Below, one piece after another: positions 15,628-24,704 of a stretch of DNA of 52,548 nt (position 1 is its first letter; the number at the start of each line of letters is the position of its first letter). The notes under the pieces are model-generated. The model did no database searches and was not told the origin of the DNA. It saw only the letters and a list, made by a program, of their open reading frames with translations. The translations under genes and the position numbers were made by a program. The DNA is from a virus. The stretch covers positions 1-52,548 of IMG/VR virus record IMGVR_UViG_3300025000_000022; one strand, written 5' to 3'.

Positions 15628-16482
15628 ATGAAATTTTTATTAAAAAATAAAGTATATCTATTAATATTCATTATTTCATTACTAACTTTTTCATTTATCT
15701 TTAATCAACTTATGAATCAAACAATAAAAGAAGTAGATGAAAAAAATAAAAAATTAAATATTAAGGAAATAAAAGAATCTAATAATGTTATTAACGAAAT
15801 CAAGAAACCTATTCAAACAGAATCTAACTATTATATTATTACAAGTAATACATTAAATATAAGGAAATTAAATAATATTAATTCGGAATGTATTGGCTTA
15901 TTATATAAAGATGATATTATTGAAGTAGTTGATAAAAATAATGAATGGTATAAAATTAAAGACAAAGGATTTGTTAATAAGAATTTTATTCGTGTTATTG
16001 ACATAGAAACTGTCAAAAGACAAAAAAATAGTTCTCGTAGTTTATTTATAAGAAGACCTATTAATATAGTTAATTCTGTATCTAATTTACATATAGATGA
16101 TTTAAAAAATCTCTTATCTGAAACAAAATTAGAAGGAATAGAAGATGCTATTATACAAGTTGAAAAACAATATGGAATAAATGCTTTCTTTGTTTTAGCT
16201 GTGGCCAGATTGGAAAGTGGAAATGGTACATCAAAAATTGCAATAAATAAAAATAATTTATTTGGTTTAAATGCTATAGATAGAGATCCCTATAATAAAG
16301 CATTTACTTTTAAAAATAAGTCTGAAAGTGTATATTGTTTTGCTAATACAATTAAACACTACTATATAGATAAAGGTTTAAAAGATATTACTCAAATTAA
16401 TAAAAAATATTCATCTAGTAATAACTGGTCTGTTAATGTAAATAGAATTATGTTACATGATTATCAAAAGATAATAAATTAA
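15628..16482 (+). CDS. Membrane-anchored SH3b + glucosaminidase cell-wall hydrolase
   Basis: 284 aa, ATG at 15628 after AAGGGAGG. Residues 1-30 are a signal anchor (KVYLLIFIISLLTFSFIF). Residues ~68-125 are a bacterial SH3 domain (NTLNIRKLNN..CIGLLYKDDIIEVVDKNNEWYKI). Residues ~165-284 are a GH73/LytG-like N-acetylglucosaminidase: VLAVARLESGNGTSKIAINKNNLFGLNAID has the catalytic Glu in RLESG and the NNLFGL signature. The family cuts glycan strands in peptidoglycan. The N-terminal anchor and late-type promoter box fit a lysis or exit role rather than a tail-tip enzyme. Confidence 0.88.
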   Translation: MKFLLKNKVYLLIFIISLLTFSFIFNQLMNQTIKEVDEKNKKLNIKEIKESNNVINEIKKPIQTESNYYIITSNTLNIRKLNNINSECIGLLYKDDIIEVVDKNNEWYKIKDKGFVNKNFIRVIDIETVKRQKNSSRSLFIRRPINIVNSVSNLHIDDLKNLLSETKLEGIEDAIIQVEKQYGINAFFVLAVARLESGNGTSKIAINKNNLFGLNAIDRDPYNKAFTFKNKSESVYCFANTIKHYYIDKGLKDITQINKKYSSSNNWSVNVNRIMLHDYQKIIN

Positions 16483-16496
16483 GTTAATATTTTAAT

Positions 16497-16508
16497 TATA
16501 TATTATTA
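16497..16508 (+). promoter_or_regulatory. Putative early-type promoter TATATATTATTA
   Basis: Full match, 69 bp before the ATG at 16577. Confidence 0.65.
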
Positions 16509-16576
16509 AAGTATCTAAATAGATTTTTATATCTAATTAAACAAAAAAATAAATAAATTTAGGAGGTAGAGATTAC

Positions 16577-17158
16577 ATGAGTAATGAAAATCAAAAAAGG
16601 TTTGGATTGTTGGATAGGTCAGTAGAAGTTGAGCCAATTGGAGTAATTTATAATGTCATGTCAGAGGATATTGAAACATTTTTATTTAACTATTTTAAGG
16701 ATGTAAGAAAAATTGATGGTGTTGCAGCAATAAGAATTTCTGTAGTTCGTGATGGTACATCTAGACCTGAGGTAAAGGTTTATGCTATGTTCCATATGAA
16801 TTCAGTTGATGTTGTGTCTAATTTACAAAATGTACCTGAACCTTTAAGAAGAAAAATGGATTCAGGTAATTATCGGGTAAGTGATAAATTAAAAAATGCC
16901 TTGTATGCTGTTGCTAAAGAGTTTAAAATTGGTACACATACAGGAGAAAGAATTGTTTATTCTGAATGTAATATTTTCAAAATATTAGGTTTAATGTTTG
17001 CAGTAGATAATAGAGCACATTCAATTAGTATTCCTGAAGTGGTAAAATTAAAGAAAAATAAATCCATCCTTACCGTTATTAAAACCAATAAGTTTTTCAG
17101 TAAGGATGACGATGGTACTGACAAATATTCCAGTATCGTTAATAACCTTGACAATTAA
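16577..17158 (+). CDS. Hypothetical early protein, 193 aa
   Basis: ATG at 16577 after TTTAGGAGGTAGAG, a very strong site. Alpha/beta: ETFLFNYFKDVRKIDGVAAIRISVVRDGTSRPEVKVYAMFHMNS reads as helix then two strands; acidic, flexible end. G/C at third positions is higher than average, suggesting high expression. Own promoter and terminator. No family recognised. Confidence 0.78.
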   Translation: MSNENQKRFGLLDRSVEVEPIGVIYNVMSEDIETFLFNYFKDVRKIDGVAAIRISVVRDGTSRPEVKVYAMFHMNSVDVVSNLQNVPEPLRRKMDSGNYRVSDKLKNALYAVAKEFKIGTHTGERIVYSECNIFKILGLMFAVDNRAHSISIPEVVKLKKNKSILTVIKTNKFFSKDDDGTDKYSSIVNNLDN

Positions 17159-17160
17159 TC

Positions 17161-17206
17161 ATATTGGAATACACTTTTAGGTGTATTCCAATATTTTATT
17201 TTTTTA
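17161..17206 (+). terminator. Strong terminator
   Basis: Perfect 14-bp stem (17161-17174 with 17181-17194), 6-base loop, T-rich tail. Confidence 0.9.
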
Positions 17207-17234
17207 TAAATAATAAAAAGGTGGTATAAATAAA

Positions 17235-17594
17235 ATGGCTAAAGGTAAGAAAGAAAAAAAATCAAATGAGGATTTTACATTTAAAATAGAAGAAGTTTTA
17301 GGTGTTATTAAAGAAAGTAGTAAACATGATTGGTGTAAAGCTATTGCTAAAATATCATGGGGTGACAATCCCACAACATTAGATATTCGTAGTATTAATA
17401 TGGGGAATAATAGTATTGGTAAAGGTATAAGTTTATCAGATGATGAAGCAAATAATTTAATTGATATTTTATTAAACTGTGATTATGGTTCAATTGAAAC
17501 TTTAGAAAAAGTTATTAATAAAAAAAGAAAAAGATTTACTGTATCAGATAATTTGAAATTTAAAGGTGGTTTAACAATTAATATAAAGGTGTGA
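17235..17594 (+). CDS. PC4/YdbC-like single-stranded DNA-binding protein
   Basis: 119 aa, ATG at 17235 after AAAAGGTGG. Residues ~33-85 (WCKAIAKISWGDNPTTLDIRSINMGNNSIGKGISLSDDEANNLIDIL) follow the PC4/p15 layout of bacterial YdbC: strand with W, a K.xLDIR strand, then GKGIsLs.eE and a helix. Known members bind ssDNA as dimers and act in transcription or repair. Basic N terminus MAKGKKEKK. Eight bases before the next gene, so co-transcribed; with the neighbouring PIN/FEN-like gene it suggests a DNA or transcription module. Confidence 0.72.
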   Translation: MAKGKKEKKSNEDFTFKIEEVLGVIKESSKHDWCKAIAKISWGDNPTTLDIRSINMGNNSIGKGISLSDDEANNLIDILLNCDYGSIETLEKVINKKRKRFTVSDNLKFKGGLTINIKV

Positions 17595-17601
17595 ATTAAT
17601 T

Positions 17602-18678
17602 ATGGAAATAATATTTAATTTATTCAAAATTAGGTTTAAGTTACTAGATGAATTACTTACTAAACATTGTAAAGAGATAACACCAGATTCTACAATAAAT
17701 TTATTTATAAATTTTGAACCAGTATTAAAAAAATTAGTAACCGCTAATATTGAGGATTATTTAAAAGTTAAAAAAGATGAACGTTCAATTGAATTAATGA
17801 GTAATATTTTAAATTTAGCATCACATTATAGGTCATTCTTTTCAAAGAATAAATTATATTCTAAAATATATATTTATTTGTCATATCCAATAGTAAAAAA
17901 TATATATAAAAATAGAATGATGAATGAAAATTATAGAAAGTGTTATGAAGATAAGTATGGTAATAATCCTAAAACTTTTACCTTATTTCAAACTTTATCT
18001 ACAATAATTCCTTTATTATCAGTAATAACTGAGTATATAGAAGGAGTTTATTTTATTAAAAGTAATAGTATTGAAAATTCATTAATACCTTATATAATAG
18101 CAGAAAAATATAAAGATAACTCAGTGAACTTAATTCTATCTAATGACAAATATGATTATCAATATGCTAGTAATAGTTTTTATATAATGAATCCAAAAAA
18201 ACAAGATAGTTATATTATAGGTAAAGACAATCTTATTGAAACAATAAAATATGAAGATAAAATAGTAAATAATATAAATATAGATCCAAATTTATATTCA
18301 TTTATTAAATCTATATTAGGTGATAAATATCGTAACATAGAAAAAATTAAAAACTTAGGATTATCTACCATTATAAAAACTTTAGATAAAGCTATTAAAC
18401 AAAAAATTATTAATAATAACACTGTTAGTATTAATATTCTTTCCAATATCATTAAAGAAGAATTTAGAAACCATTTATTAAATAATTATTATACAACTAA
18501 TTTAGATATACAGTTTAAATCTTTAACAATAAAAGATATGTATAGTATAACTGAACAAATTATTGATAAGTTTGATAATTTATCTTTAAAAAATTTAAAT
18601 GATAAATATTTTACTCAGTATCCAATTCAACTCTTAGAATTAACAAGTGGTATTAATTTATCTAAATTAAAAAGATAA
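17602..18678 (+). CDS. Putative PIN/FEN-like nuclease-fold protein
   Basis: 358 aa, ATG at 17602. Segments read like a 5'-nuclease/PIN fold: a first strand INLFINFEPVLKKLV, a helix NILNLASHYRSFFSKN, the strand IYIYLSYP, and NLILSNDKYDYQYAS, which resembles the FEN-type loop with spaced Asp residues before Gln. The C-terminal third is helical. Similar proteins occur in other large Firmicute phages as I recall. The classical first-strand Asp is replaced (NFE), so activity is unsure. Coupled to the PC4-like gene. Confidence 0.55.
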   Translation: MEIIFNLFKIRFKLLDELLTKHCKEITPDSTINLFINFEPVLKKLVTANIEDYLKVKKDERSIELMSNILNLASHYRSFFSKNKLYSKIYIYLSYPIVKNIYKNRMMNENYRKCYEDKYGNNPKTFTLFQTLSTIIPLLSVITEYIEGVYFIKSNSIENSLIPYIIAEKYKDNSVNLILSNDKYDYQYASNSFYIMNPKKQDSYIIGKDNLIETIKYEDKIVNNINIDPNLYSFIKSILGDKYRNIEKIKNLGLSTIIKTLDKAIKQKIINNNTVSINILSNIIKEEFRNHLLNNYYTTNLDIQFKSLTIKDMYSITEQIIDKFDNLSLKNLNDKYFTQYPIQLLELTSGINLSKLKR

Positions 18679-18684
18679 TTTATT

Positions 18685-18696
18685 TATATATTATTA
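18685..18696 (+). promoter_or_regulatory. Putative early-type promoter TATATATTATTA
   Basis: Full match, 50 bp before the GTG at 18746. Confidence 0.65.
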
Positions 18697-18745
18697 AAGT
18701 AGAAAAGATTATATTAAATTTATAATAAGAAGGGGTTGGAAAAGA

Positions 18746-19549
18746 GTGGGGGTTAATAAACTAGAGATAATTAGAATTTATAAAGAAGTTCTAGTAGGTA
18801 AAAAAAGAAAACAATTTCCAAAAAATTTTTGGCAAAATGATTTTGAAGAAAATAGAATTATTGGTGATATATTATTAAAGTTTCTATTTGAAGAAATTCT
18901 GGGTTGGTCTAAAGATGATATATGTGAAAAATTAAATAAAAATATATTTTTTGAATATAAACTTAATCAAGTTTATAAAATTATACATGAGAAATCAGTA
19001 TTTAATACAATTAATTCTGTTTATCCTGATAAATTCAAACCTTGGGATATATCTTGTGTTAAATCAGTGCCAATGAATTATTGGGGTAATGAAGAGAATG
19101 TAATTAACGCTATTAAGTGGTTGATTGAAAATAAATTAAAATGGACTGATGATGAAGTCATCAAGAATTTATCTTCGTCTGTATTTGACGATAATAAATT
19201 GTCAGGACTTTTGGATTTATTTAATGGTTCACCTTTTAAAGCTATAGATAAAGCTTATCCTAATAAATTTAAAATGTGGCAATTAAAATCAATTTGTAGA
19301 AATTATTGGGATGACGATAATAATATAAAGGATGCTATTTTATGGTTAATTGATAAGAAACTTGGAAGAAGTAATTCTAAACTAATTTTTATTTCAATGA
19401 ATGATTTTGTTAATAATGATTTATCATCTTTATTTAGATATAAGTTTAGATGTAGTAGTAAACTTTTATTAGAAAAACTTAAAGTATTAATCCCTGAAAA
19501 AACATTTATGTTTAAAAGGAATTTTAAATCTAGATATAATGTATCTTAA
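18746..19549 (+). CDS. DUF4046-like repeat protein
   Basis: 267 aa, GTG at 18746 after AAGGGGTTGG. Three related ~75-residue units: FPKNFWQNDFEENRIIGDILLKFLFEE.LGWSKDDI; VPMNYWGNEENVINAIKWLIENKLKWTDDEV; ICRNYWDDDNNIKDAILWLIDKKLGRSNSKL. Each ends with a Pro-x-Lys-Phe-x-x-Trp line (YPDKFKPW, YPNKFKMW). This matches what I recall as DUF4046 of Bacillus relatives: helical repeats of unknown function, possibly DNA-binding. Early-type promoter. Confidence 0.7.
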   Translation: MGVNKLEIIRIYKEVLVGKKRKQFPKNFWQNDFEENRIIGDILLKFLFEEILGWSKDDICEKLNKNIFFEYKLNQVYKIIHEKSVFNTINSVYPDKFKPWDISCVKSVPMNYWGNEENVINAIKWLIENKLKWTDDEVIKNLSSSVFDDNKLSGLLDLFNGSPFKAIDKAYPNKFKMWQLKSICRNYWDDDNNIKDAILWLIDKKLGRSNSKLIFISMNDFVNNDLSSLFRYKFRCSSKLLLEKLKVLIPEKTFMFKRNFKSRYNVS

Positions 19550-19585
19550 TTTTTAATAATAAATAAATTAGGGGGATGCTAAACT

Positions 19586-19903
19586 ATGAAACAGTTAAGG
19601 GTCATTTCAGTTACTAATGTAACAGGTAAGTGTCCATCATCTGATAATCATAGTGATGTTGATTATGAAATTGAGTTTGTTGATTTACATGGAGAACACG
19701 TTACTATTTTATTACCAAAAAGATATTTTGAACCTCTTATGATTGATGGTATTATCATTGTAAAGGGTGATATGATGTATGAAAATGAATTGTATAGTTG
19801 TGAATTTGATGGTGTGATGGGTAGTGCATTCTGTTATTCCTTACAATGTGGTGAAAAGAATTTTAATTTATATTATAGTGAGAAGTTTGAAGAACTACAT
19901 TAA
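19586..19903 (+). CDS. Hypothetical protein, 105 aa
   Basis: ATG at 19586 after TTAGGGGGATG. Beta-rich: LRVISVTNVTG, DVDYEIEFVDLHGEHVTILLP, GIIIVKGDMMYENELYSCEF, which looks like a small barrel. Three Cys in the second half. Second gene of the 18746 unit and followed by a strong terminator. No family recognised. Confidence 0.72.
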   Translation: MKQLRVISVTNVTGKCPSSDNHSDVDYEIEFVDLHGEHVTILLPKRYFEPLMIDGIIIVKGDMMYENELYSCEFDGVMGSAFCYSLQCGEKNFNLYYSEKFEELH

Positions 19904-19912
19904 GAATATAGT

Positions 19913-19948
19913 AAATCAGAGATAACATTATCTCTGATTTATTTTTTA
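19913..19948 (+). terminator. Strong terminator
   Basis: 13-bp stem (19913-19925 with 19928-19940), two-base loop, T run. Confidence 0.88.
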
Positions 19949-19958
19949 TTTTCTTTTA

Positions 19959-19970
19959 AACTTTATTATA
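19959..19970 (+). promoter_or_regulatory. Putative late-type box, one mismatch (AACT-N6-TA)
   Basis: AACTTTATTATA, 22 bp before the GTG at 19992. Confidence 0.35.
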
Positions 19971-19991
19971 ATAAATAAAAAGAGGTGATAA

Positions 19992-20519
19992 GTGATTATA
20001 GAATTTTTTAATTTTGATGTTAAACATGTTGACTTAGATTATATTATTGAAACGATTAATAATATAAATTCCGATTTAGTATTTGGTAAAGAAATAGATG
20101 CTCGTATTTGTTTAATAAATATAAAACACAAAAAAGTGTTTCATAATCATTTATGTTATGGTGAAACAAATTATACTCTTGTGGATCATGTTAATGGTTT
20201 TTGTACACCAAAACATGAGGAAATAATATTATTTATAAATGAAAATTTTGATACAAAAATTATTTTATGGGCATTATTTCATGAGTTGTCCCATCTTGCT
20301 ATTGATAATAGTAAAATACTTCATATGTATTTTTATTTTCTTCAAAATAAATTTATTAAAGAAAAATATAATATGACTTTCACGGAATATTATAACCATG
20401 TAGAATTTCATACAACTAAATATATACATGAAGAAAATCCTGAAGAAATATTTGCTAATAATGTTGCAGATATGATAATGGAAGAATATCTTGACTATAA
20501 AATGGATTGGGTGAAATAA
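19992..20519 (+). CDS. HExxH metalloprotease-like protein, copy 1
   Basis: 175 aa, GTG at 19992 after AAAAGAGGTG. Zinc motif FHELSHLAID (~residue 96) and a downstream HEENPEEIFANNVAD (~145-160) whose Glu is placed like the third ligand of gluzincin-type enzymes (HExxH...E..A). Length and layout fit minimal phage metallopeptidases related to ImmA/IrrE or SprT-like families, but no substrate can be named. Followed 5 bp later by a paralog. All three ligand positions look intact. Confidence 0.75.
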   Translation: MIIEFFNFDVKHVDLDYIIETINNINSDLVFGKEIDARICLINIKHKKVFHNHLCYGETNYTLVDHVNGFCTPKHEEIILFINENFDTKIILWALFHELSHLAIDNSKILHMYFYFLQNKFIKEKYNMTFTEYYNHVEFHTTKYIHEENPEEIFANNVADMIMEEYLDYKMDWVK

Positions 20520-20523
20520 TAGT

Positions 20524-21084
20524 ATGATAAATTTTATGGATTTTAATGTTAAAGGTATTGATTTAAACCATATTAAAGAAGAGTTTAATAGGATTAATTC
20601 AGCTGAATTTTGGGGTATTGAGATAAATGTTAGTATTTATATCATTAATTCAAAGTATAAAAGATTTATTTATGAACGAGATATATTTTATAAAAATACT
20701 GAATATCCTGGTGATAATTCGTTTAGAGCTTTTTATCAACCAGTTACTAATGAAATATTTATATTTGTTGATAAATATGAAAATACCACTAGTTTAATAT
20801 GGTTAATAATACATGAATTAACACATCATGCCATTATAAATAATAAAATACTTTATCAATTTGCTATTTTTAAACTAGAGGAATGTCTTAAAGAAAAGTT
20901 TAATTTAACTCTTGAAGAATATTATAACAATAGTAAATTAAACACTCTTGATGATGTTCATGAAGAAAACCCTGAAAAAAAAATATGCAATGATGTGGCA
21001 AATACGTTGATGAAAGAATGTTATGATCTTAAATGGTGGAGACATCGTATTGAAAATAATAAAACTAGACATACTTTCTCATAA
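20524..21084 (+). CDS. HExxH metalloprotease-like protein, copy 2
   Basis: 186 aa, ATG at 20524 immediately after copy 1. Same plan: start FMDFNVKGIDLNHIKEEFNRINS, zinc motif IHELTHHAII, then HEENPEKKICNDVAN. The second-ligand region differs by a two-residue change (EE to KK), while HExxH and the HEENPE Glu remain. The C terminus is extended by a basic tail (WWRHRIENNKTRHTFS). A diverged tandem duplicate, so the two may cut different targets. Confidence 0.74.
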   Translation: MINFMDFNVKGIDLNHIKEEFNRINSAEFWGIEINVSIYIINSKYKRFIYERDIFYKNTEYPGDNSFRAFYQPVTNEIFIFVDKYENTTSLIWLIIHELTHHAIINNKILYQFAIFKLEECLKEKFNLTLEEYYNNSKLNTLDDVHEENPEKKICNDVANTLMKECYDLKWWRHRIENNKTRHTFS

Positions 21085-21130
21085 TAAACTAAGAGAGAAA
21101 TTAATTTCTCTCTTAGTTTATTTTTTCTTT
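21085..21130 (+). terminator. Strong terminator
   Basis: Perfect 18-bp inverted repeat (21085-21102 with 21103-21120) and T6. Confidence 0.9.
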
Positions 21131-21134
21131 TTAA

Positions 21135-21146
21135 TACAAATTAATA
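21135..21146 (+). promoter_or_regulatory. Putative late-type box, one mismatch (TACA-N6-TA)
   Basis: TACAAATTAATA, 28 bp before the TTG at 21175. Confidence 0.35.
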
Positions 21147-21174
21147 AAGAAATTTTTTATAAGGAGGTTTTTTT

Positions 21175-22422
21175 TTGGCTATTAATATTCCTAATAATAT
21201 GAGAACATACAAATATACAGTTGATTCAATGGATATTTTATTTCCAGAGGAAGCTGAACCAACCAAAATAAGTCCTAATTTTATTACAGGTATTTTTTTA
21301 GAACATGATTTTGATAATGATTATTTTCCAGTATTTAAATTATCAGTTGCTATAGAACCAAAAATATATTTTAAAATTTTATCTAATAAATTAAAAATAA
21401 GATTTAGACTTAGAATGCAAAAATTTGCTTATGATGGAAATAAAGAATTTCAATTTAAAAAAGATATGGTTAATACAATTTTTTGTGTATATATAGATGA
21501 AAATACACCTTATTTTGATGAAAAAACTTATATTGAAAGTAAGAAGGTTGAAAGAACTGGACTAACTCCTAGAGATTTATCAAATGTTTATTCATTTTAT
21601 TTATTTAAAGAAAGTGATTTAGATAATTCTAAAAAAATAATAAATAATGTTATAACCAATAGTAATTTAACTGATACTATAACATATTTATTATCAACAT
21701 GTGGAATGAAAAATGTGTTAATGACACCATTGGATAATAAAAATGTTTATAAAGAAATATTGTTACCACCTTTAACCTTATTAAATAATTTACTTTATTT
21801 AAATGAGCAATATGGATTTTATAACAAAGGTGCTTTAATATTTTTTGATTTATTAATGATGTATATTATAGATTGTAATTCAAAATGTACTGCATTTGTA
21901 AAAGAAGAATATGTGCGAACCATATTTAATATTAAAGAATCAAATGACCCTAATAGTTTTACAACTGGTAGTTTTGTAATGGAAAAAGAGAAAGAAAATC
22001 ATGTAAATGTATTGTCTAATAATGTGAATATATATAGTGGTTCTGTTGTGGCAGATCAATTAATGGGTAATAATTTTATTATAATAGATCCGAAACAAGG
22101 TTCTGTTCAAAATATTAAACCAGAAACTGTTCAAAGAGGAGTCGGAACATACCAAGTATTAGTTAACAATTATGCAAATGAATATAGTAATAATGATGCA
22201 AAAACTAGAAAAATTGAAAACAATACAATTATAAATTTAAGTATATCAGATTTTAATATAGATGCAATAACACCAAATAAAGAATTTGTTTTTATATTTG
22301 ATAATACTAAAATTAACTCTTCATATAGTGGGTCATATAGATTAACTAAACGTATATTACAATTTAAATCAGAGGGTTCTGAATTTATTATGAGTGGTTT
22401 ATGTGAGTTTAAAAAGATATAA
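21175..22422 (+). CDS. Putative baseplate/tail structural protein
   Basis: 415 aa with a TTG start supported by TAAGGAGG. Residues ~1-120 are beta-rich (FKLSVAIEPKIYFKILSNKLKIRFRLRMQKF), as in hub-type tail proteins. The stretch LLPPLTLLNNLLYLNEQYGFYNKGALIFFDL (~200-230) is one I associate with virion proteins of large Firmicute myophages. A Ser/Asn-rich linker leads to a C-terminal beta domain. The exact baseplate position is not determined. Confidence 0.65.
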   Translation: MAINIPNNMRTYKYTVDSMDILFPEEAEPTKISPNFITGIFLEHDFDNDYFPVFKLSVAIEPKIYFKILSNKLKIRFRLRMQKFAYDGNKEFQFKKDMVNTIFCVYIDENTPYFDEKTYIESKKVERTGLTPRDLSNVYSFYLFKESDLDNSKKIINNVITNSNLTDTITYLLSTCGMKNVLMTPLDNKNVYKEILLPPLTLLNNLLYLNEQYGFYNKGALIFFDLLMMYIIDCNSKCTAFVKEEYVRTIFNIKESNDPNSFTTGSFVMEKEKENHVNVLSNNVNIYSGSVVADQLMGNNFIIIDPKQGSVQNIKPETVQRGVGTYQVLVNNYANEYSNNDAKTRKIENNTIINLSISDFNIDAITPNKEFVFIFDNTKINSSYSGSYRLTKRILQFKSEGSEFIMSGLCEFKKI

Positions 22423-22460
22423 AGGTAGAGTTATTTCTCTACCTTTATATCTTATTTTTT
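22416..22460. terminator. Bidirectional terminator between convergent genes
   Basis: 15-bp stem (22416-22430 with 22437-22451), T run on the plus side, A-rich start on the other. Lies between stops at 22422 (+) and 22452 (-) and overlaps the first. Confidence 0.85.
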
Positions 22461-23543
22461 TTCATCAGGATTATTATTAGTATCTTTTCCACCTTCAGCA
22501 ACAATACTTTTTAAAGCATTCAAATAAGCTCTGAACCTTTCTTCTAAAACTGTCATTGCAGAAGTTATAGACAGTTGAATAATTTGAACTATATTTTTAT
22601 ACATATTAAGTTGTGTGCTATTTAAATTAGAATATTTTTTATTTTCTTCTTGTGCATTAACATCTTCTTTATTATCTTTATTGACAACTGAAACTTCTGT
22701 TGGTTTAGTTGAAGCATCTCCAGGTTTTTTTTCATCTTTCTTTTTATTATCGTTCTGACTATCATCTGCTTCAAATACAACTTCAAAATTACTACAATGA
22801 ACTAAATCTGTATTACAGTATAATGTATTTTCAATTAAACAAAAGTCGGCAGACTCTTTTAACACCTTTTCAACTCGATTTAAAGATTGTTCTGCTTTAC
22901 TAATCCAAGCTTGCACTACAGGTAATATATCTTTACCATAGTTATAACAATAGTTTTTAAACTCTACAGCTTTAGATTTTAATTCAGCCCCTTCTAGTTC
23001 TTCTACTTTAATGGGACCTTTAGGATTATTGACTCTGAATTTATTTTTAAAACCTAAGGTTAAATCATTATCTTCATTTAAGTAATTTCTAAATAAATTA
23101 CTTTTCATATCTTCTATATCTTTAAATTTTTCTAAGTTTTTAGGATTATTTAATTCATTATTAGCTATTTCCTGAATTCTATTAACTACATTTTTAATTC
23201 TGTCAACACTCATTAACCAAAATGGCAACATACTTATTTTTAACTTATCATAATTAATTTTATCTAATTTATTAAAATTATCATCCATCCATTTTTTATT
23301 TGAATCAAAAAGTGTTTTAGTTTTTTCTGAAAACATTCCAAAGATACGTTTAAAGAAAGCCTTAATACTTTCCCATATCCCTTGATTTTTATTTGTGTTA
23401 TCATCAGCCTCTAATAGAATAAAATTATTATTTATAGAGTCATTAATAAACTTAGACTCTTCTTCCATTCGTTCCAATATTGTAGAAAAGAATTCTTTAT
23501 TAATTTCTAAATGAAAAATACTTGTCTCTAAACAATAATCCAT
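22452..23543 (-). CDS. Putative internal virion protein, paralog 4 of 4
   Basis: 363 aa, ATG at 23543 after GGGGGTG. The N-terminal ~50 residues end in FILLEADDN, followed by the helix WESIKAFFKRIFGMFSEKTKTLF and a weaker version of the GYKxxxFxYT block (DKLKISMLPFW). The C-terminal third is acidic/low complexity (DDSQNDNKKKDEKKPGDASTKPTEV) before a last helix. Last and most diverged of four tandem relatives. The plan (short leader, hydrophobic-x-Glu, long helical body) is like T4 internal proteins or phiKZ inner-body proteins that lose a propeptide in the capsid. This role is inferred. Confidence 0.68.
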   Translation of the reverse strand: MDYCLETSIFHLEINKEFFSTILERMEEESKFINDSINNNFILLEADDNTNKNQGIWESIKAFFKRIFGMFSEKTKTLFDSNKKWMDDNFNKLDKINYDKLKISMLPFWLMSVDRIKNVVNRIQEIANNELNNPKNLEKFKDIEDMKSNLFRNYLNEDNDLTLGFKNKFRVNNPKGPIKVEELEGAELKSKAVEFKNYCYNYGKDILPVVQAWISKAEQSLNRVEKVLKESADFCLIENTLYCNTDLVHCSNFEVVFEADDSQNDNKKKDEKKPGDASTKPTEVSVVNKDNKEDVNAQEENKKYSNLNSTQLNMYKNIVQIIQLSITSAMTVLEERFRAYLNALKSIVAEGGKDTNNNPDEKK

Positions 23544-23566
23544 AATTGTTCACCCCCATAATAGTT

Positions 23567-24646
23567 TTAGTCATTATTAGTTGATTTATTAGAACCTTTA
23601 AAAGCACATTTTTTAATAATATCTCTGTAAAAAGATAGACACTCTTTTAATGCATTAACTTTTTCTATAGAAGCCATTGTACACATACTACCAACTTCTT
23701 TAGATTGAATAAATTTAAAACTAAAAAATGTGTTAAATAAATTTATTTTGCTTTCACTATAACTTTTTTCAACATTATCACCAACTTGAGCTTTATTACC
23801 ATTTCTATTTAATAATTTTGCACCAATAGTTTTATCTTTACCTTTATAATAAATTGAAGCACTTTTTTCAAAGAAAGATTTAATTTTTTCAATAACTGTA
23901 ATTATATTATCTCTTTCTTTAATAGAATCACTATATTGTTTTTTTAAAAATGGATAATCGGCTATAACTGTTGTTAAAAAAGATTTATTTACATCAATAT
24001 CAATTTTTTCATCATTATTATCTCTAAATATTTTTTTAACATCTTTAAGATATTCATCCGAATCAACTTCACCGGATATACCAATAATATTAGCTCTAAT
24101 TTTATTTAAATTAGAAGTAGCCATAAATTTTTCTCTTTCTTCTATAATTTTATCTTTTGTCATATTATCAATATCATTGAGTTCACTGTTATATGAGTTA
24201 ATAATGTTATCAATAATATCTAAATTAGGTATATTTGATTTAAAGGTATATTTAAAGCCCTTAATAGTAAATTTAGGATCTAATCCTCTTAAATGTTCTT
24301 TATACTTATCTAAAAATTTTTCAAAATCACCAAGATAGGCATAAATAATCATAAAGATTCTTTTCATAAATTCTTTAAATTTATCTAAAAGATTTTTAAA
24401 GAATGAAATAACTGAATGAATAAAATCACTAAAACTTTCTTGTAATATTTCCATATTATTATCCTTAATAGCAATATGGGTTGATTGTAAATGCTCTTTA
24501 TTAATATTAAAACTACTTTCTTCTAATGATAAAAAATATTCTAAGCAGTATAGACTTGTATCGAAATCTATGTTATCAGTTGTTAACAAATTTGTTGATG
24601 AAATATTAATTGAATTATTTTTATTAAAAATATTTTTTAAATTCAT
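23567..24646 (-). CDS. Putative internal virion protein, paralog 3 of 4
   Basis: 359 aa, ATG at 24646 after AAAAGGAGATG. Leader to MEILQESFSDF, then helices ISFFKNLLDKFKEFMKRIFM and FLDKYKEHLRGLDPKFTIKGFKYTF, the block kept in the paralogs. No membrane segment or catalytic motif. Late-type box AACAAATAAATA at 24677-24688. Confidence 0.7.
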   Translation of the reverse strand: MNLKNIFNKNNSINISSTNLLTTDNIDFDTSLYCLEYFLSLEESSFNINKEHLQSTHIAIKDNNMEILQESFSDFIHSVISFFKNLLDKFKEFMKRIFMIIYAYLGDFEKFLDKYKEHLRGLDPKFTIKGFKYTFKSNIPNLDIIDNIINSYNSELNDIDNMTKDKIIEEREKFMATSNLNKIRANIIGISGEVDSDEYLKDVKKIFRDNNDEKIDIDVNKSFLTTVIADYPFLKKQYSDSIKERDNIITVIEKIKSFFEKSASIYYKGKDKTIGAKLLNRNGNKAQVGDNVEKSYSESKINLFNTFFSFKFIQSKEVGSMCTMASIEKVNALKECLSFYRDIIKKCAFKGSNKSTNND

Positions 24647-24676
24647 AGGTAAATTTCATCTCCTTTTTATTTTTCT

Positions 24677-24688
24677 TATTTATTTGTT
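24677..24688 (-). promoter_or_regulatory. Putative late-type promoter box AACA-N6-TA
   Basis: Minus strand AACAAATAAATA, 31 bp before the ATG at 24646 and just downstream of the terminator at 24705-24736. Confidence 0.55.
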
Positions 24689-24704
24689 TTTAAAGAAAAT
24701 ATAA

